Source: Guyanagaster necrorhizus
Taxonomy: Eukaryota; Basidiomycota; Agaricomycetes; Agaricales; Physalacriaceae
Direction of reading: 5' to 3'
Assembly: GCF_019112545.1 (NCBI RefSeq)
Contig: NW_025064888.1
Coordinates: 641,383 to 705,382, forward strand
Length of the DNA: 64,000 bases
This document shows, piece after piece, positions 50,054-62,780 of the stretch; positions within the stretch are counted from its first letter, which is position 1, and each line of letters starts with the position of its first letter. Position numbers and translations under genes: made by a program. The notes beneath the pieces are model-generated. The model was not told where the DNA came from, did not search any database, and saw only the letters and a program-made list of their open reading frames with translations.

Positions 50054-51341
50054 TGAATGCTGACGCGCATGGTACGTCTATCCGAAGAAGTTGCGTACGT
50101 CGGCCTGACTTCCCCCCGAGGGTCTTTCATTCGCTGAATAGTAGTTCTCCTCGCGATGTCAATGTACAACACAGTAGATGGTTGACACACGTATGAAGTT
50201 GAGCTGTGACATCTTTGCTGAGAGGACACGTATATCTTGAAAATACCGACAACTATTGTCACAGTCGACTCGGAAAGCTTAAAGCCCAGAATATATTGTG
50301 ATATTCTACCGGAAGTCAGTCCCAGGTTGAGTACTATCGGCGGCAGCAAGGACTGACAAGATTCCGAGTCTATTCTGACAATGTGAGTGGATTATTGATA
50401 ACTAAGAGGTTTACGAGCACCAGTCTTTCTCAAGCTGTCATTCATCGTTGTTGAAGCATCATTGCAGCTTTCAGCGAACAATGAATCCATAATGATCTGA
50501 ATCCAGAGTACAACTAATGAATGAGTTGAATCACAGCGAAGGTGATGATAGGCCTGACCATCCACCTGCAGTTGGGGAGACGTGTCAGAATGATCAATGG
50601 CAAGTGCAAAGGTTGCGCCCAGTGACAGATCCGAGTTGTTGCAACTGGATAAGAACATCCTGGAATAGGTAAAGACTGGTTCAGTGAAGAGCTTCTTGAT
50701 GTCGACTCCTTTTCAACGTCGAATCTGGATGGAATCATGATCTATTATCTTTGTTAGAAAAACAACTGACACTTAACATACCTTCGTACATTAAACGGTT
50801 TCCAATTGCCGTCAAGCGATAGCTAGCTGCAGGCCTGAGGCTCCGGCGGGCAATCCTTCTCGATGGGAGTTGCCTAGGTCTGCCGGTGAGCCAGGAAATG
50901 TGCGGATTATCCATGCAGGGAAAAAAAGGACCTAGTAGCTGCTTTGTTCAGGCTGCGCGATCCCATATGACAAACCTTCCTTGATACTGACGTTTGGAGT
51001 GTCGAGGGTCGTTTTACATCGGACCGGATCTTCGGACCGATAGCCTTCCAAGTCGCTTTTTGCAGAACAAAGGGCTTGGTCTGCTGTTTCTGCGCCGATC
51101 TTAGTTTTTGTTCCTGAAACGGCCATAGACCCGTATCCTCGTAACGTCTGGGAGTATAAAAACTGCTTAATGGGACTGCCAACCTTGAGGGCGAACAAGA
51201 AAAAAATTTCCCTCCCTCGCACATCGCTCCAAGTCGTGCTTGTCGCGCCTGTGAGCTGTGGTATATTGTGAAGGTCTTCTGCAGATGTATGTCTTTCTGA
51301 CTTTATATAGGTATCTCGCTGACCTCCTACGAGATTCAATA
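50054..51341. other. Intergenic with unassigned short frames
   Basis: Minus-strand frames at 50392-50740 (with SCNNSDLSLGATFALAID) and 50932-51126 (64 residues, ATG to TAG) have somewhat gene-like composition. I recognise no family and found no convincing exon joins. Confidence 0.35.
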
Positions 51342-51818
51342 ATGGCGGTAGCCGCAGCAACTTCCGTCACCGTCAAAGACGAAGAAATTACTCCTCCTCG
51401 CAAGAAACCCCACTGTAGGATGTGTGGTATGCCTATGCAGGGCCACCACCGTGAACCCATTTACGGTACAACCGTATGTCCTTCTGAAGATATAGCATAC
51501 GTGTCCTCCGTCGCAGCCTCCGGGTTCCCACCTGTCAAGGAGGAAGACGTCAAGCCTATTATTCGACGTACTCCGAATGCACGAAGGAGAAAGAGTCGCG
51601 TCCAGTTCACTCCCGGACCAGAGGTTCCCCAGCCCCGTCTATTCACCAAGGAAGGCATAGTCGAGAGCTCGAGAATGCCAGGGTCCATTGCACCCGATAA
51701 CGAGCTCATGCATGCCCCTCCCCGAATGGCTACTTGGTGCCAGCTCGGTTTTGTCGGATTCATGGGCGGCGCGTCTTTTTTCTTACTATTTTATTTAGTA
51801 CTTGTTATCTCCGATTGA
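51342..51818 (+). CDS. Unknown small Cys-motif protein with C-terminal membrane helix
   Basis: 158 residues, unspliced, from ATG 51342 (MAVAAATSVTVKDEE). The frame is open further upstream but lacks a sensible ATG there. CRMCGMPMQGHHREPIYG followed by TTVCP gives a C-x2-C-G...G-H...C-P pattern like that of the 7801-8844 gene. A basic NARRRKSR block and a Pro-rich middle follow. The protein ends with one membrane helix (LGFVGFMGGASFFLLFYLVL) and almost no lumenal residues, as in tail-anchored proteins. No known function. Confidence 0.65.
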   Translation: MAVAAATSVTVKDEEITPPRKKPHCRMCGMPMQGHHREPIYGTTVCPSEDIAYVSSVAASGFPPVKEEDVKPIIRRTPNARRRKSRVQFTPGPEVPQPRLFTKEGIVESSRMPGSIAPDNELMHAPPRMATWCQLGFVGFMGGASFFLLFYLVLVISD

Positions 51819-52351
51819 TGGGCCCTAGGCTTGGGGAGAAATCCGGGGAAGACTTGTATGATATACCTGTACTACCATCGTCAATTTCCATCTTCGCTCC
51901 GCTCAGTAATGTTATCTTGTCGTCCAAGTATCGATTTGGTGATCCTTCAATGATCTCGACATCCAGATACATTGTGCACTTCATTTCTTTGTGGGAGGAG
52001 TGTCTTCTTGTTTCGACTTGCCATCCAGTCACGGACAATACTTTTTCTCCGAAGTGACGAGTAGTATTCACTGCCAGCAGATACTCAAAAGTAATCTATT
52101 GCCGTATCCACTTAATGTTCTCAAGTGTCAGCACACAGCATTTAATCCATTTGCACGCAACAGTCTGACGATAGATATAGCGGCAGATCCTTTTCTTCGA
52201 CAGAAGAACGTGAGGACTCTGACAGACTATAACCATACGAATCCTTGGACGGAGAGATGACAACACTAACGTTGATATTCCCATCTATTGAAAATGAAGC
52301 GCGGCCTGTCAGCAAAGGATAGTAAATGCATTGCTTCAAAAATGCTGCGGC
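51819..52351. other. Intergenic, no gene seen
   Basis: 3' flank of the small membrane-tail gene up to the esterase fragment. Only short frames. Confidence 0.4.
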
Positions 52352-52507
52352 GAAGCTTTGAAGGCAAGAGGCATGTCGTACGAGGAGTTTTCGCCCAAGG
52401 GGCATAATCACGTTAGTTTGGTGTTTGCGCTTGGGACAGGGCAGGGCGAGGAGTGGGCGGAGGATGTGGTCAAGTGGATTTATGCCCCGCGGGCCTTGAT
52501 TACATGA
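52352..52507 (+). pseudogene. C-terminal fragment of an alpha/beta-hydrolase (esterase)
   Basis: The plus frame reads EALKARGMSYEEFSPKGHNH...GTGQGEEWAEDVVKWI. It matches the end of fungal carboxylesterase-like hydrolases, with the catalytic His in GHNH. The N-terminal part of the same type of protein lies on the opposite strand at 52868-53021. Confidence 0.7.
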
Positions 52508-52867
52508 CCTATCACATTCTGTGGACGCGTTAGACCAGCATGCAGAGAGCTCTTGAATGAAAAATAGCACGATACGGTATTACATAACCCAATAACAATA
52601 GCTTTCCTCCAATCGGTGCGAGGATTTACATCTATAAAATGATGCCAAGGTTCTCGCAGAAATATCACTCCAGGTGGGAGTCGAACACATCCCTCTGTCC
52701 GCAACAACCAATGCACAAGGAACGTGTAACCTCTAGCCATGGCGCAATGGAATTACCTTTCCCCGAGGCCTCGAGGGCTAACATAAGCATCCTGGGTGTG
52801 GATTTGCAATTCAAGTGTTACCACGAGGTAAGGTAGAAGTACGTCGACCCAGGAATGCACGACGACT

Positions 52868-53021
52868 TTAACTTGGGACGATGTCCACGAAGAAGGAGCC
52901 GAGGTTGTGGTAGATGATAGATGCGGGGGCCGGGAGCGTGCACGCCCCTGTGTAGAATCCGCCACCGTATGAGAAGACGAGGATTGGGAGCGTCGAGGGC
53001 ATGGCAGTCGGTGGGACCATA
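52868..53021 (-). pseudogene. N-terminal fragment of an alpha/beta-hydrolase (esterase)
   Basis: The minus frame reads STLPILVFSYGGGFYTGA...ASIIYHNLGSFFVD, the oxyanion-hole region (GGGF) of the same esterase type as the plus-strand fragment 350 bp away. The frame then ends in a stop. The nucleophile elbow (GxSxG) is not found in between, so the gene is broken and partly deleted or inverted. Confidence 0.65.
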
Positions 53022-53829
53022 TTGGTGTGTTTCTCGCGCCGTCTTCTCGATTGACGCGCATTTGGTTTCGAGGATGGGGGACGAACGCGTTTAGTGCTAT
53101 TGAAGGGTATCATCGTTGATTTCTCTCCCTTGGATCTCTGCAATTTTCTCCATATTTTGGTGGATGTCTACCACTAGTTCCGCTGCCTTTTGTACTCTAA
53201 GTCATCTCAAACGGTACATGGAATACTGCTATGCGATTGGTGAGCTGCAGCCCGACTCGGTCGAAGATGAGCGAGAGGCATTACTCGCCAGCCAACATCA
53301 AACAGAAGATGACGCTTGAGGAACAAGGAGAGTGCGAGCTTATGCTGGATGAGGTTCAAGGGGAAGCTGCAAATTCAAATCGGAACTGTCACAACCTTTC
53401 TGGTTTATCGCCGACAGGCAGTGGCAACTATGTGCGAAGGCGCATTTACTACCGTCGCTTACGCGGTGTTGAATGTTATCTGCATCATGGTCCCGCTTCA
53501 ATCTCACTCTGTTCTCCAGTGTCATTGGCGCCCCAATTCAGCAGATTTGGCAGGACATCTTCCTTGAAGTGACTGTCTGAGTATGCACTGGACCACGGTT
53601 TCTGGACGAGAGCCTGCGTACCGTGCTCCAAAACATCTCTGGCGACATGGCTACAAAAAAACACGACTCCTCGCGAGCAACCAGTCTTTTGAACTCGATG
53701 AATAAGTACATAATGGTTAGCTATTTGAACTGCACGAATTGTTTCTGATCTTTCCCTCGCCGAAGGCTTGTACTTGTACTTTGGAGATAGTATGCACTCC
53801 TCTGCATAGACTTCCATCCCTTTGATGTC
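53022..53829. other. Transition to repeat-rich DNA
   Basis: Frames at 53116-53319 and 53231-53572 overlap each other in different frames and show no family features. No supported gene. Confidence 0.35.
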
Positions 53830-55680
53830 ATATCAGTTCTTGCACTCACATCTCCTTCACAGAAGCTAGGTTCAATTCCCAGCTACAGAGTTATGCCATG
53901 AGTTGTCATCATTTTTGCAAACCCAGAGATGACTCTAGAGTCCCAGAGTCCCAATTCAAGTTCTCTCTTTCATAATCTTCTGGTTGTCCTCACTGCAGAC
54001 ACTTGACAGCTTGTGCTCACTGCTTATTTATAAATCAACTTTGGTGTGACTGAAAGAGTGGGCATTTTTGTTGTATTCTCAACTTGTGGGTTTCTTTGGT
54101 CTGTGTTCAACATCGCATTTGACTAACTGGAAATAAGCACCCAATCTGCTGGGTTTGAATCCATGTTGAGAAGATCTGCAATAGACAGCAAGAACTATTC
54201 TCTATGATTCCCCACTTGAAGTACCGCAATTTGTTTGGCAAGGTTCAAGGACCTTGTCTTCTTGTTTCTTCTAGTCTCTTCCCTCTCTCTCTTTTCTCAT
54301 CATGGTCTCTTTCAGTGCAATGGTTAGTGGATATCACATCATGTGTTCGATTCTCTTAGAGATCAATGTCCAGTGCAAGTCAGGACCCTTCAAACTTTTT
54401 GTCATGCCTCCATTCCACTTCTGCTGTTCTGAATTTACAGAGAAGATGTATGCTTCCTTGACCAGTTTTCTTTGTCCCTTTGATGGTGTATCGGTTCGTA
54501 CACACACATTCACTAGGTTCGACTCCAGCTACAGGGTATTCCTTCTTGTTTGCTTGTTTTTTTCGGCAAACCCAGCGACGACTCCAGATTCCAGTTGATC
54601 ATCTAGCTAGCAATCCGTGTTCACATCGACTGTCTTCGCTGAAGATTAAACCTAGCAATCAACTTGGTATGCTTATATGTGTCAGAGTGATATGGCTCGA
54701 TGCATATACGTTGAATTTGAATGCGCGAACGTAGAACCGCTTCTCTTCTATTATACTCCTACTTCCAGTCTACGGGATTTGGTGCGTTCCTTTTCACTTC
54801 ACTTCAGTGTCAGCTTTGACTATCTGGAAACAGGGTATCGAATCTACTGGGTTCGACACCCAGCGAGAAAATCATCAAATCTGTTGTCATTTTTATTTTG
54901 GCATTTCCTCTACCTCGAGAGATATGCTCCGCAGGGGGTGCGGCAACTTATTCAGGAAGACCTCGTCTTCTTCAAGTTGTTTCATACATTACTACGGTCT
55001 CTGTCGGTACAATGGTTAGTGCACATCGCATCATGGATTCGGTTCCCTCAGAGATTAATAACATCATCCTATCAAAGGTGAGAACTTTTTCTTGCCTTTC
55101 TGTCTGTTACATTTCTGATTTCAGAAGAAAAATGCATAGACGGATGCGGTTTGTCAGGCAACACAGGCATGAACTTGTCTTTATCCTAAACCCTACCACG
55201 AGCTCTGTAGTACAACGGTCAGCACTGTACATTACGTCTCGGGTTCGATTGCCCAAAAGATCATCCGGAGTTGCAGCCTTTTTTGTCGCTCCACTGTCGT
55301 TTCTGCTAGGGTTCGCAAGTTCTGATTTTCGAACAAAGCACATAGGTGATTAATTACATAACTAGCTTTACAATGAGCACATCAATGACTATATCTAGTC
55401 CTTTCAACTCTTGGGCTGGACCGGGTGGCGCCGATAGGACTTTAGGTGCAAGTCTCATCTCTTACAGAAGAACATCTATAAGTAATCTATTCTGTTCCCC
55501 TGGCACTTGCTCATTCTAAATTCCTAAACACATTCATCATAGCTGTGTCTCCTGCACACCCAACAATTTATAATACCCTCATTACTTGATCTGATCCTGC
55601 CAGGACTTATTCTCTGAAAGTGCATCAGCTACTACATGCTGTCAGGTTCAACTCCCAACCAGAGAGCTGGTGACATTTTG
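53830..55680 (+). repeat. Cluster of tRNA-like SINE fragments
   Basis: At least six diverged units carry B-box-like GGTTCGA sequences, at about 53868, 54150, 54345, 54516, 54846, 55045 and 55240. Three pairs align beyond the box: 54139-54172 with 54839-54872, 54315-54365 with 55009-55060, and the tails GCAAACCCAG...GACTC at 53916-53948 and 54566-54593. The copy at 55207-55258 has both an A-box (TAGTACAACGG) and a B-box (GGTTCGATTGCC) about 35 nt apart, the layout of a Pol III promoter. No proper tRNA acceptor stem is present. Confidence 0.55.
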
Positions 55681-57666
55681 TCCATGGCTTTCTTTTGTCT
55701 GGCCTTCATAAAAGGAGGAGAGGGGTAACTGCATGCATGCTATTTGGTTTTCAAATGTGTGGAGTGGATATCCCTCAAGTCATCAGTTTTGACTGCTTTG
55801 TGAGCTGTGATCACTATGATTTATCTTCAAGTGTGGCTAAGCACTAGAAGGGGTTCTGGTCTATTTTGTGAAGGCAGAGTGTCAGTCAAAGTTTGAATAT
55901 GTAAACAGTTTTGAACTGCAAATAAAAATGGCTTGCTTGCTTCCTCCTCATTTGTCATGTGTGTATTGGCAATCATGAGTCTTAGGCTGGTAGCAAAAAG
56001 ACTACTAGATGCAAGAACCAGTTGTTGATCCTATTCTCTTAAACTATTTGCCATCACATTCAACTGGCAGCTCTATTAAAGATTTTTCAAAAGAAAGTTT
56101 TATATTCTGTTGAAGTGGCATGCTTCTCTTGGTGTGCTGTGGCAAGCTGACCAACATATAATACTAGAAGGTGATCAAGTAGAATCAGCTGGCTGTGTAT
56201 AATTTCATACACATCTTGTGCTGCTCTGTAAAAAGATTATGCACACCAGAAGGAATCATTTCTTGAGTTCATTGCTGGATTTTAACTTGCAACCCTCCAG
56301 CACCCATCTATGTAGTTCTATACCTATCAGTCTCACCCAGATGATGGTTTGGCCAAACTTAGAAACAGAAGTATTTATGGCCCCAAGCAAGATTGACCTG
56401 AAGTTCATAAAAGTGTGGAAGAGCATAAACTGCATTTTTGAAGACAAGGACCTGCTCAAAGAATCTCCATTGTGAAGAAAAAGCTTAGAGCCAAAACTCA
56501 TGGGTCATTAGAATCCTATGAAGTGACAGCTAAGATAAAAAGTAGCACAGCAATGAAATCAAATGCAATCCTTCATCAACCTCTGTTTCAAATGTGCATT
56601 GGTGATGAATAGCAACAACTGGATTGATTATGTTAAAATAGATGGCAATGAGGCTCCAGATGAGATCATGGTCAGAGATATATATAACCAGAAGTTTCAG
56701 CACTGGGTATTGTCTGCTTTCACTATCAGAGTTGACATTTATGAATCATGAGCACATAGCACAAAGCAAGACACACAGAATATAAATCAAAATGCTTTAG
56801 GAGTCATACCATGTTATTGTTTCTCATGGACTGTTTTTGATAGATAGGATCTTTGAGAGGAGTGAGAACTGCTTGATGGTCCAAAATACCTCTGGCTAAA
56901 GCTCCTGAAATAGTGAAGTGACAATTGTTTCAAATATTTTAAGGCCAGATGCCAAAAGACCTCCTTCAGCACCAAAACTTCAGTCTTGTCCAGGTGTGCA
57001 AGAGTATATGAATATTGGTAGATGTTCAGATGACTCTCACTCTGCCATTCCTTAAACTTCCTTTGGATAGACTTACATCCAGATTGAGCTACAGCAACTT
57101 TAAGAACTCACAGTCAGTCTCTCTTTCAGCATATATTTTAACTTGTGTATGTGTCATTCTAAACAGTGAACATAGCTGTTCTCCACATGTTAATATTTGT
57201 ATGATCAAACAACAAATAGCAATAGCAGCATGGCAACATATCTAACATCATATCAAGATCTCTTTGAGCTTGAAGTGGCAGGAAGAGAATCTTGTGTATG
57301 GCTATGAAAAACAGTGCCCAATCTAAGCATAGACTATGGAATACAAGACTGGTATATTCTATTTCAAATGATGTGGTGCCATAGAACCCCTGATACCCCT
57401 TGTATTCCATATACTACTGTTGAACTCCATAAAATATGGATTTCTATTTTTAGATGCTCTAGCTTGCATGAATATTCTGATTCATGTTCTCCATATTCCT
57501 TGGAACACTTACTGATTTTAGTGGTGATCATCTTATCATTCATTCTAATCTATTCTACATATCTGGTAGTATAAAGGCACTGTAATACTAGTGTGATTGC
57601 TGTGAACATTAGTTCTTACTCACTTGACTCTGAACTGCAGGTTCTAAAACTCTGGTCTGGAAATAT
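55681..57666. other. AT-rich, CpG-poor DNA, probably old transposon sequence
   Basis: CG dinucleotides almost vanish compared with the first 53 kb. Frames at 56218-56475 (KIDLKFIKVWKSINCIF) and 56563-56751 (NSNNWIDYVKIDGNEAPDEI) look like decayed coding sequence, but I could not place them in a transposon family. Confidence 0.5.
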
Positions 57667-57871
57667 TGTAAGTAGAGAGCAGAGTAATGTACAGAGGATT
57701 AGAATTAGCCTCTTGAGAGAGAGATGTTCTACTTAAATACATTTTGTATTACTTCAAGATCTTTCTACAAGATACTAAATAAGTCCAGATCATGATCCAA
57801 GTCAGCTGCCACTGACTGGCATTGTATCTTTGAGTATGTTCTCATACTCACTCAGGATTGCTATCCCAACA
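57667..57871 (-). repeat. Probable 3' LTR of the copia element
   Basis: Directly after the purine tract (minus strand TTGAGGGGGAG) comes TGTTGGG, and about 205 bp on is CTTACA. The ends are therefore TGT and ACA as in LTRs. A TATTTAA box lies inside. The other LTR is not in the window. Confidence 0.6.
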
Positions 57872-57879
57872 CTCCCCCT

Positions 57880-58550
57880 CAATTCTGAATTCCTAGAATA
57901 TCTGCAGATAGATACTCATGTAATGGTCTTAGTAGACCTTTAGTGAATATATCTGCTAAGTTCTCCTCTGATATGCAGTGCTGAACTTTGACTTCATTTG
58001 AAGCCATGCACTTATGAATGAAGTGGTGCCATATGTTTATATGCTTTGATCATGCATAGAATATGGGGTTTTCAGCAAATTTGATTGCTGATTGATTGTC
58101 AATGAAAATAGTCATCACTTCATAAGGTGGCAATCTTAATTTGATTAAGAGTGCTCATAGCTAAATTACTTCCTGGATTGTGTGTGCAAGGGCCATATAT
58201 TCTGCTGCCATAGTGGATAAGGCTATAGTGGGCTGTTTCTTTGAACTCCAAGTAATAGCTTCTCCTGCATAGATACAGACATAACCAGATGTTGATCTTC
58301 TATCTGTTTTGTCTTCTCCTCAGTCTGAGTCTGAATAAGGTATCAGCTCATCTATAGTCCCTCCATATGTGATTCCAAAGTCTAGAGTTCCCTTCAGATA
58401 GTGGAAAACTCACTTCAAGGCTGTGACATGCTCAGCAGTCAGATTCTGCATATACTTGCTTAATTCGGTGACAGCATATGCAATGTCAAGCTGGGATCCA
58501 TTAGCTGCATACATTAGTGATCCAACACCAGTATAGTAATATTGTCTGGT
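57880..58550 (-). pseudogene. Copia RNase H domain, broken
   Basis: Readable pieces in the normal order: YTGVGSLMYAANGSQLDIAYAV, YSDSDWGEDKTDRRSTSGY, STMAAEYMALAH, IDNQSAIKFAENP and EENLADIFTKGL. These are the signatures of a copia RNase H (DxDW..., E, DN). Stops interrupt the frame at several codons. Confidence 0.85.
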
Positions 58551-58565
58551 GGCTGTGTCAACACC

Positions 58566-59440
58566 TTATGAGTCTTCTGTCAGAATTTTCTCTAGCCATA
58601 CATTCAGGTCCATAGGTATTTTGACTGGTTTGCAGTCATTTATGCCTATCTGCTCAAGTACTTTGAGAATATATGCCTTCTGGGATAGAGTGATAGTGCT
58701 CTTATCCCTATTCCTGTCTATCTTTATGCCCAATATATATTGAATCTCCCCCATGTCTGTGATATTTAGCTTCTTCTTAAGCTTTTCTTTCATTTTAGAC
58801 ATAGTTTTATCATCTGGGGCAAGCAATATCATGTCATTGACATGTACAGCTATGATTATAGGACCAGAACCTATTTGTCTGATGTACACACATTGATCAC
58901 TGATCAATCTGATGTATCCAAGTCCTAAAAATGTAGCATTTAATTTGTCATTTCAAACTCAGCCAGATTGCTTGAGTCTATACAATGTTAATTTGAGGTG
59001 TGCTGCTTTTCTGCTCCCATCTGAATATTCAGGTGGCTGTGCCATATAAATAGATTCATTGAGTTTACCATTTAAGTAAGCTCCAACAATGTTCATTCCA
59101 TGAATGATTAGGTTTCTTTGAGCAGCAATTGCTATGAGTAGGCAGAATGTGTCCAGTCTGATAACTGGTGCATATGTCTCAAAGAAATCAATGCTGGGTA
59201 TCTGTAAAAATCCTTTTGCAACAAGTCTGGCCTTGTATCTGGTGATTTTCCCATCACCATCCCTTTTCAATCTGTAAGTCCACTTGCAATCTATAAGAGA
59301 TCTGTCTTTGGGTAATTCTTTCAGCTACCATATGCTTAGAGAAGTTAATAGATTGTATTCTTTATCTATTACTTTCTTCCAATGATGCCAGTCTGGCCTT
59401 GTCTTGGCTTCTTCAAGGCTTAATAGCTCATCACTGAAGT
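58566..59440 (-). pseudogene. Copia reverse transcriptase, broken
   Basis: Starts with EEAKTRPDWHHWKKVIDKEY-like sequence, then CKWTYRLKRDGDGKITRYKA, RLVAKGFLQ, FFETYAPVIRLDTF, GAYLNGKLNESIYM, LYRLKQSG and later AVHVNDMILLA. The last is the active-site motif, normally YVDDMLLA, with the first catalytic Asp changed to Asn. Two TGA codons follow KQSG where relatives have Arg and Trp. Confidence 0.88.
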
Positions 59441-62279
59441 TGTCTGCAGTTTTCTATTATGATTTTTTCTATTTTTTTTTTTTTTCTGGAAATGACCCCT
59501 ATCTTCACTTAGTCAGAGCACTTAGACCAGTGCTTAGGACTGTGAGAAGGCTTAATCAGCAATCCAGTCAGTCATTGTCTTGATGTGCTGCTGTGTGCTG
59601 TGAAGAGAGAGATAATACTCCTTTTGTCACCTAACTGTGGTGCAGCAGTAACAGCACAACAGCAAGACAACAGCTTTTGTGGAAAGCCTGGCAACAGCAG
59701 AGATAACAGCTCTACAGCAGACAATATCTTTTGTAAATGTTTATTTATAGCTAGATAACAGAACAGTATTTAAGTAGTGCAGTTTTCACTGTAGTAGCTC
59801 TAGTATTAAGCTAAAGTTTATTCTCTACCATCTTATCTTGAGCTACTTGCCATGCCTTGACTACACAATGCTATTGACACATCAGTGAACTCTGTCAGTC
59901 TAACCTGAAGTGCAAGGTTCTGAACAGTTTATCACATGTTAATAGTCATGTGGAATTTGGGCTTAACAATTAGCTTAATGCTGATCATTCTCTTTCTCAA
60001 GCCCAATTGTGCTGAGGAACCAAATGCCCTCTGTCCTTAACCCTTCCAATCCAAACTTTACTCATGAGTTCTTCAAACTCTTGGCTTCTATCATAGAAAT
60101 CTTGATCAGTTTATTAGTGATCATACAGCTATACCATGGATACCAATTGATCATAGCTTAGACAATCAGGCACTATCAAGAATTCCAATGCATTTGAACT
60201 ATCCTCTGTAATATCACATCAGACTTCCCCCTCCACAACATCTCTGCCTCTGTCTGACAGTCCTTCCAACCCACAGAAAGATTCAGCCCTGAAAACATCT
60301 CTGAGAGCTTGACTGAGAAACATCCTAAGGAAGAAGAGAAGCAGCATCAGCAGCACACATACCTCCTGCAACTCCCGACTGCAGTCATCTAAGACTCTGG
60401 AAACCCTTAGGCTACAGAGTTTTGATGACCCAGACCTGACACCCTCATCCTGAGCATAGCATCTCAGCAACAAGGATGACAACCCCCATCCCTAGCACTG
60501 GCATTGGGCACCATGCTAGAGACTCCTTGGATGCCTTATGAATGGCTTGAGAGACCAGAAATTCCAGAGGCCATAGGTCCCAATGAATTCCATCAGCATG
60601 AAGTGGAAGCACTAACTACAGAACAGAGGTCAATAATGACTCATACTGAAACAACAACAGTGATGAGTACCACTGGTGGCAAGCCACTGCCATCAAGGCT
60701 GACTGGCTGAAGCACTGCACAACTAACAGTAATACTAGCCAAGCAGAGGGTGTATAAACAATTCCAACAAGAGCACAATTGTCCAACCATGCCACTTCAG
60801 TCCTCTCCAGAGAGGACCAAGTTTGATGAACCCATAACCTTCTCAAGCATAGGCAGAAGCAGACATATATCGACAATGAGATTACAAGGGAGAATGCTCT
60901 CTTTAGGTGATACCTTCAGATATGAGCTACAGAGGAGTGCAGAAGAAACAAAAAAGATAGTCAGACTAGTACACTTGTTAGAACCACCACTCTTGACTCT
61001 CCATTCTGGGAACCTGCCACTCCCACCACTGAGTCTGACCCCTGGACAGACCCTGACACAGTCAATAAGGCACTGCTTGATCTCAATGACAACCACTCAT
61101 TATCTTACAGGATCAATATCATTGTAGAGACAGATGACATCTCCATCTGAGAAAATGAGATACCAGAGAAGAGAGGATCGATTGGGGGAGATGATGAGAG
61201 TATCAACCTCACCAGAGATCTCAAGAAGTTTCTTGATGGAAACTTTATGGCCTTTTTCCTCAACCTGAAGTTTTACAGAAACTTCTACTGGTATCACAGA
61301 GCAATGGCACCAGCAGCAGCAATAAGTGTTAAGAAGCTGCTAAAGCAGTCTGAGTGGCAGTCTACTCCTTGACCTGGACCTGATGACACCAGATCCAGCA
61401 TGCAGCTCTAGTCTAGTCATCTCGAAGGTCTTTGACCTATTCAGCAGTTCTTTTCCTGGGGACAAGGAGACTATTGATGCAGATGACAAGACTGAGGAGG
61501 AGAACTCCAGCAGGGAGGTCAGGGATTCTCTCTCTGAGTGGAGAGAAGAATTCAAGCACTCAATGGAGGAGGAGTTGCAGAGAAAGAAGTGTGAGGCATG
61601 TGAAAAAGATTTCATTCAGCTGTACCAGAAGCAGGTAGCCAAATTATGAAGGGATGATCTCTGATTGAGATCATCTCTAGGACAAAGGTATACTTCTGCC
61701 GACTCTGTCAAGCAAGAGGAAATTTTGCAATATGCGGCCACCAAGCAGGCTATTTTTAATTTTAATCAAAGATATTTACATTATTAGATGGGACCATTAC
61801 CTCTATACAAGCTGAGATATAGCAGAAAAATGGCACCCAAGCCATGGATGCTGAGTGTGATGCCATTCAAATCAGCATACACCATGCTATCAATCCAATC
61901 AGCAGTAACAAGATATTTATTCACTACATCAGCTGTGTGCAGTACAGCATCTTGGCTATCTCAGTATTGGCTAAAGCTGAGTAACCATTACTTGAATCCA
62001 TGGAGGATGCCAATTTGGCAACTATTTGCTGGACAACCACTGTCTGATAAAGCAAAAGGCAGTAGAGCCACTCCAGCAGCCCCAAAGGAAGGGGATGACT
62101 CTGAGATTACAGCTTAGGGCTGGACCATTTAAGATGAATATATCATGTGAAAGAGATCTCCTCTATCAGAAAGTCCCATTGCTGGTGATGAGTCTCTTCA
62201 TTTATTCTCTGGACTACCATCAGGATGAGTGAGTCTGCCAGAGGATGAACCTCTAAATTCAATGCTCTCTTTTGATCCC

Positions 62280-62780
62280 AAGGTGCAGATTTTAAATGTC
62301 AAACCAATTCTTGTGCATGATCCACTCCCCTTCAAAAAAGCATCTGACAATATTGATTGATTTCTCATGGACTGCAACCAATATTTCCAAGTATTTGCCT
62401 CATACTTTCTACTTGATATATACAAGATAACATATGCCTTAATTTATCTGAAAGACAAGGTGAAAACATAGTGGATTCTTCTTGTCTCCATGTTCTGGTC
62501 GACCATGTGACAACATCACTGATACTCCTCATGGCCAGTATTCAAACAGATGATCTGTGACAAATTTATGAATCTAGCTATCCAAGAAGTCTACAAACAA
62601 AGAATAAAAGACTACAAGATAGGTGATAAAGTGGCCACTGACTACTTCGATGAGTTGGAATGACTCAGTAAACTCACCAGAATATGAGAGGATACAACTG
62701 ACATGGGACAAATGGTTGAATATATAAAGAGAGGACTGCTGTCCTCCTATCTCAAAACCATCTTGGACCTCAGACATAGT
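62280..62780 (+). pseudogene. Gypsy Gag domain, broken
   Basis: Readable in pieces: ILVHDPLPFKKASDNID, FLMDCNQYFQVFASYFL, KITYALIYLKDKVKT, FMNLAIQEVYKQRI, GDKVATDYFDELE and VEYIKRGLLSSYLK. This is the retrotransposon Gag pattern of fungal gypsy elements. Stops are mainly TGA and TAG. Confidence 0.75.

Larger units (their letters stand above)
57667..59440 (-). mobile_element. Ty1/copia retrotransposon, 5'-truncated and degenerate
   Basis: Minus-strand order RT, RNase H, purine tract, LTR. Gag, protease and integrase are missing. The upstream end stops at a T-run near 59470, next to the gypsy element. Many in-frame stops. Confidence 0.88.

Noticed and set aside
50932..51126. 64-residue minus-strand frame with ATG and TAG
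   Set aside because: No signal peptide, motif, homologue or splice evidence. Length is within chance for this base composition.
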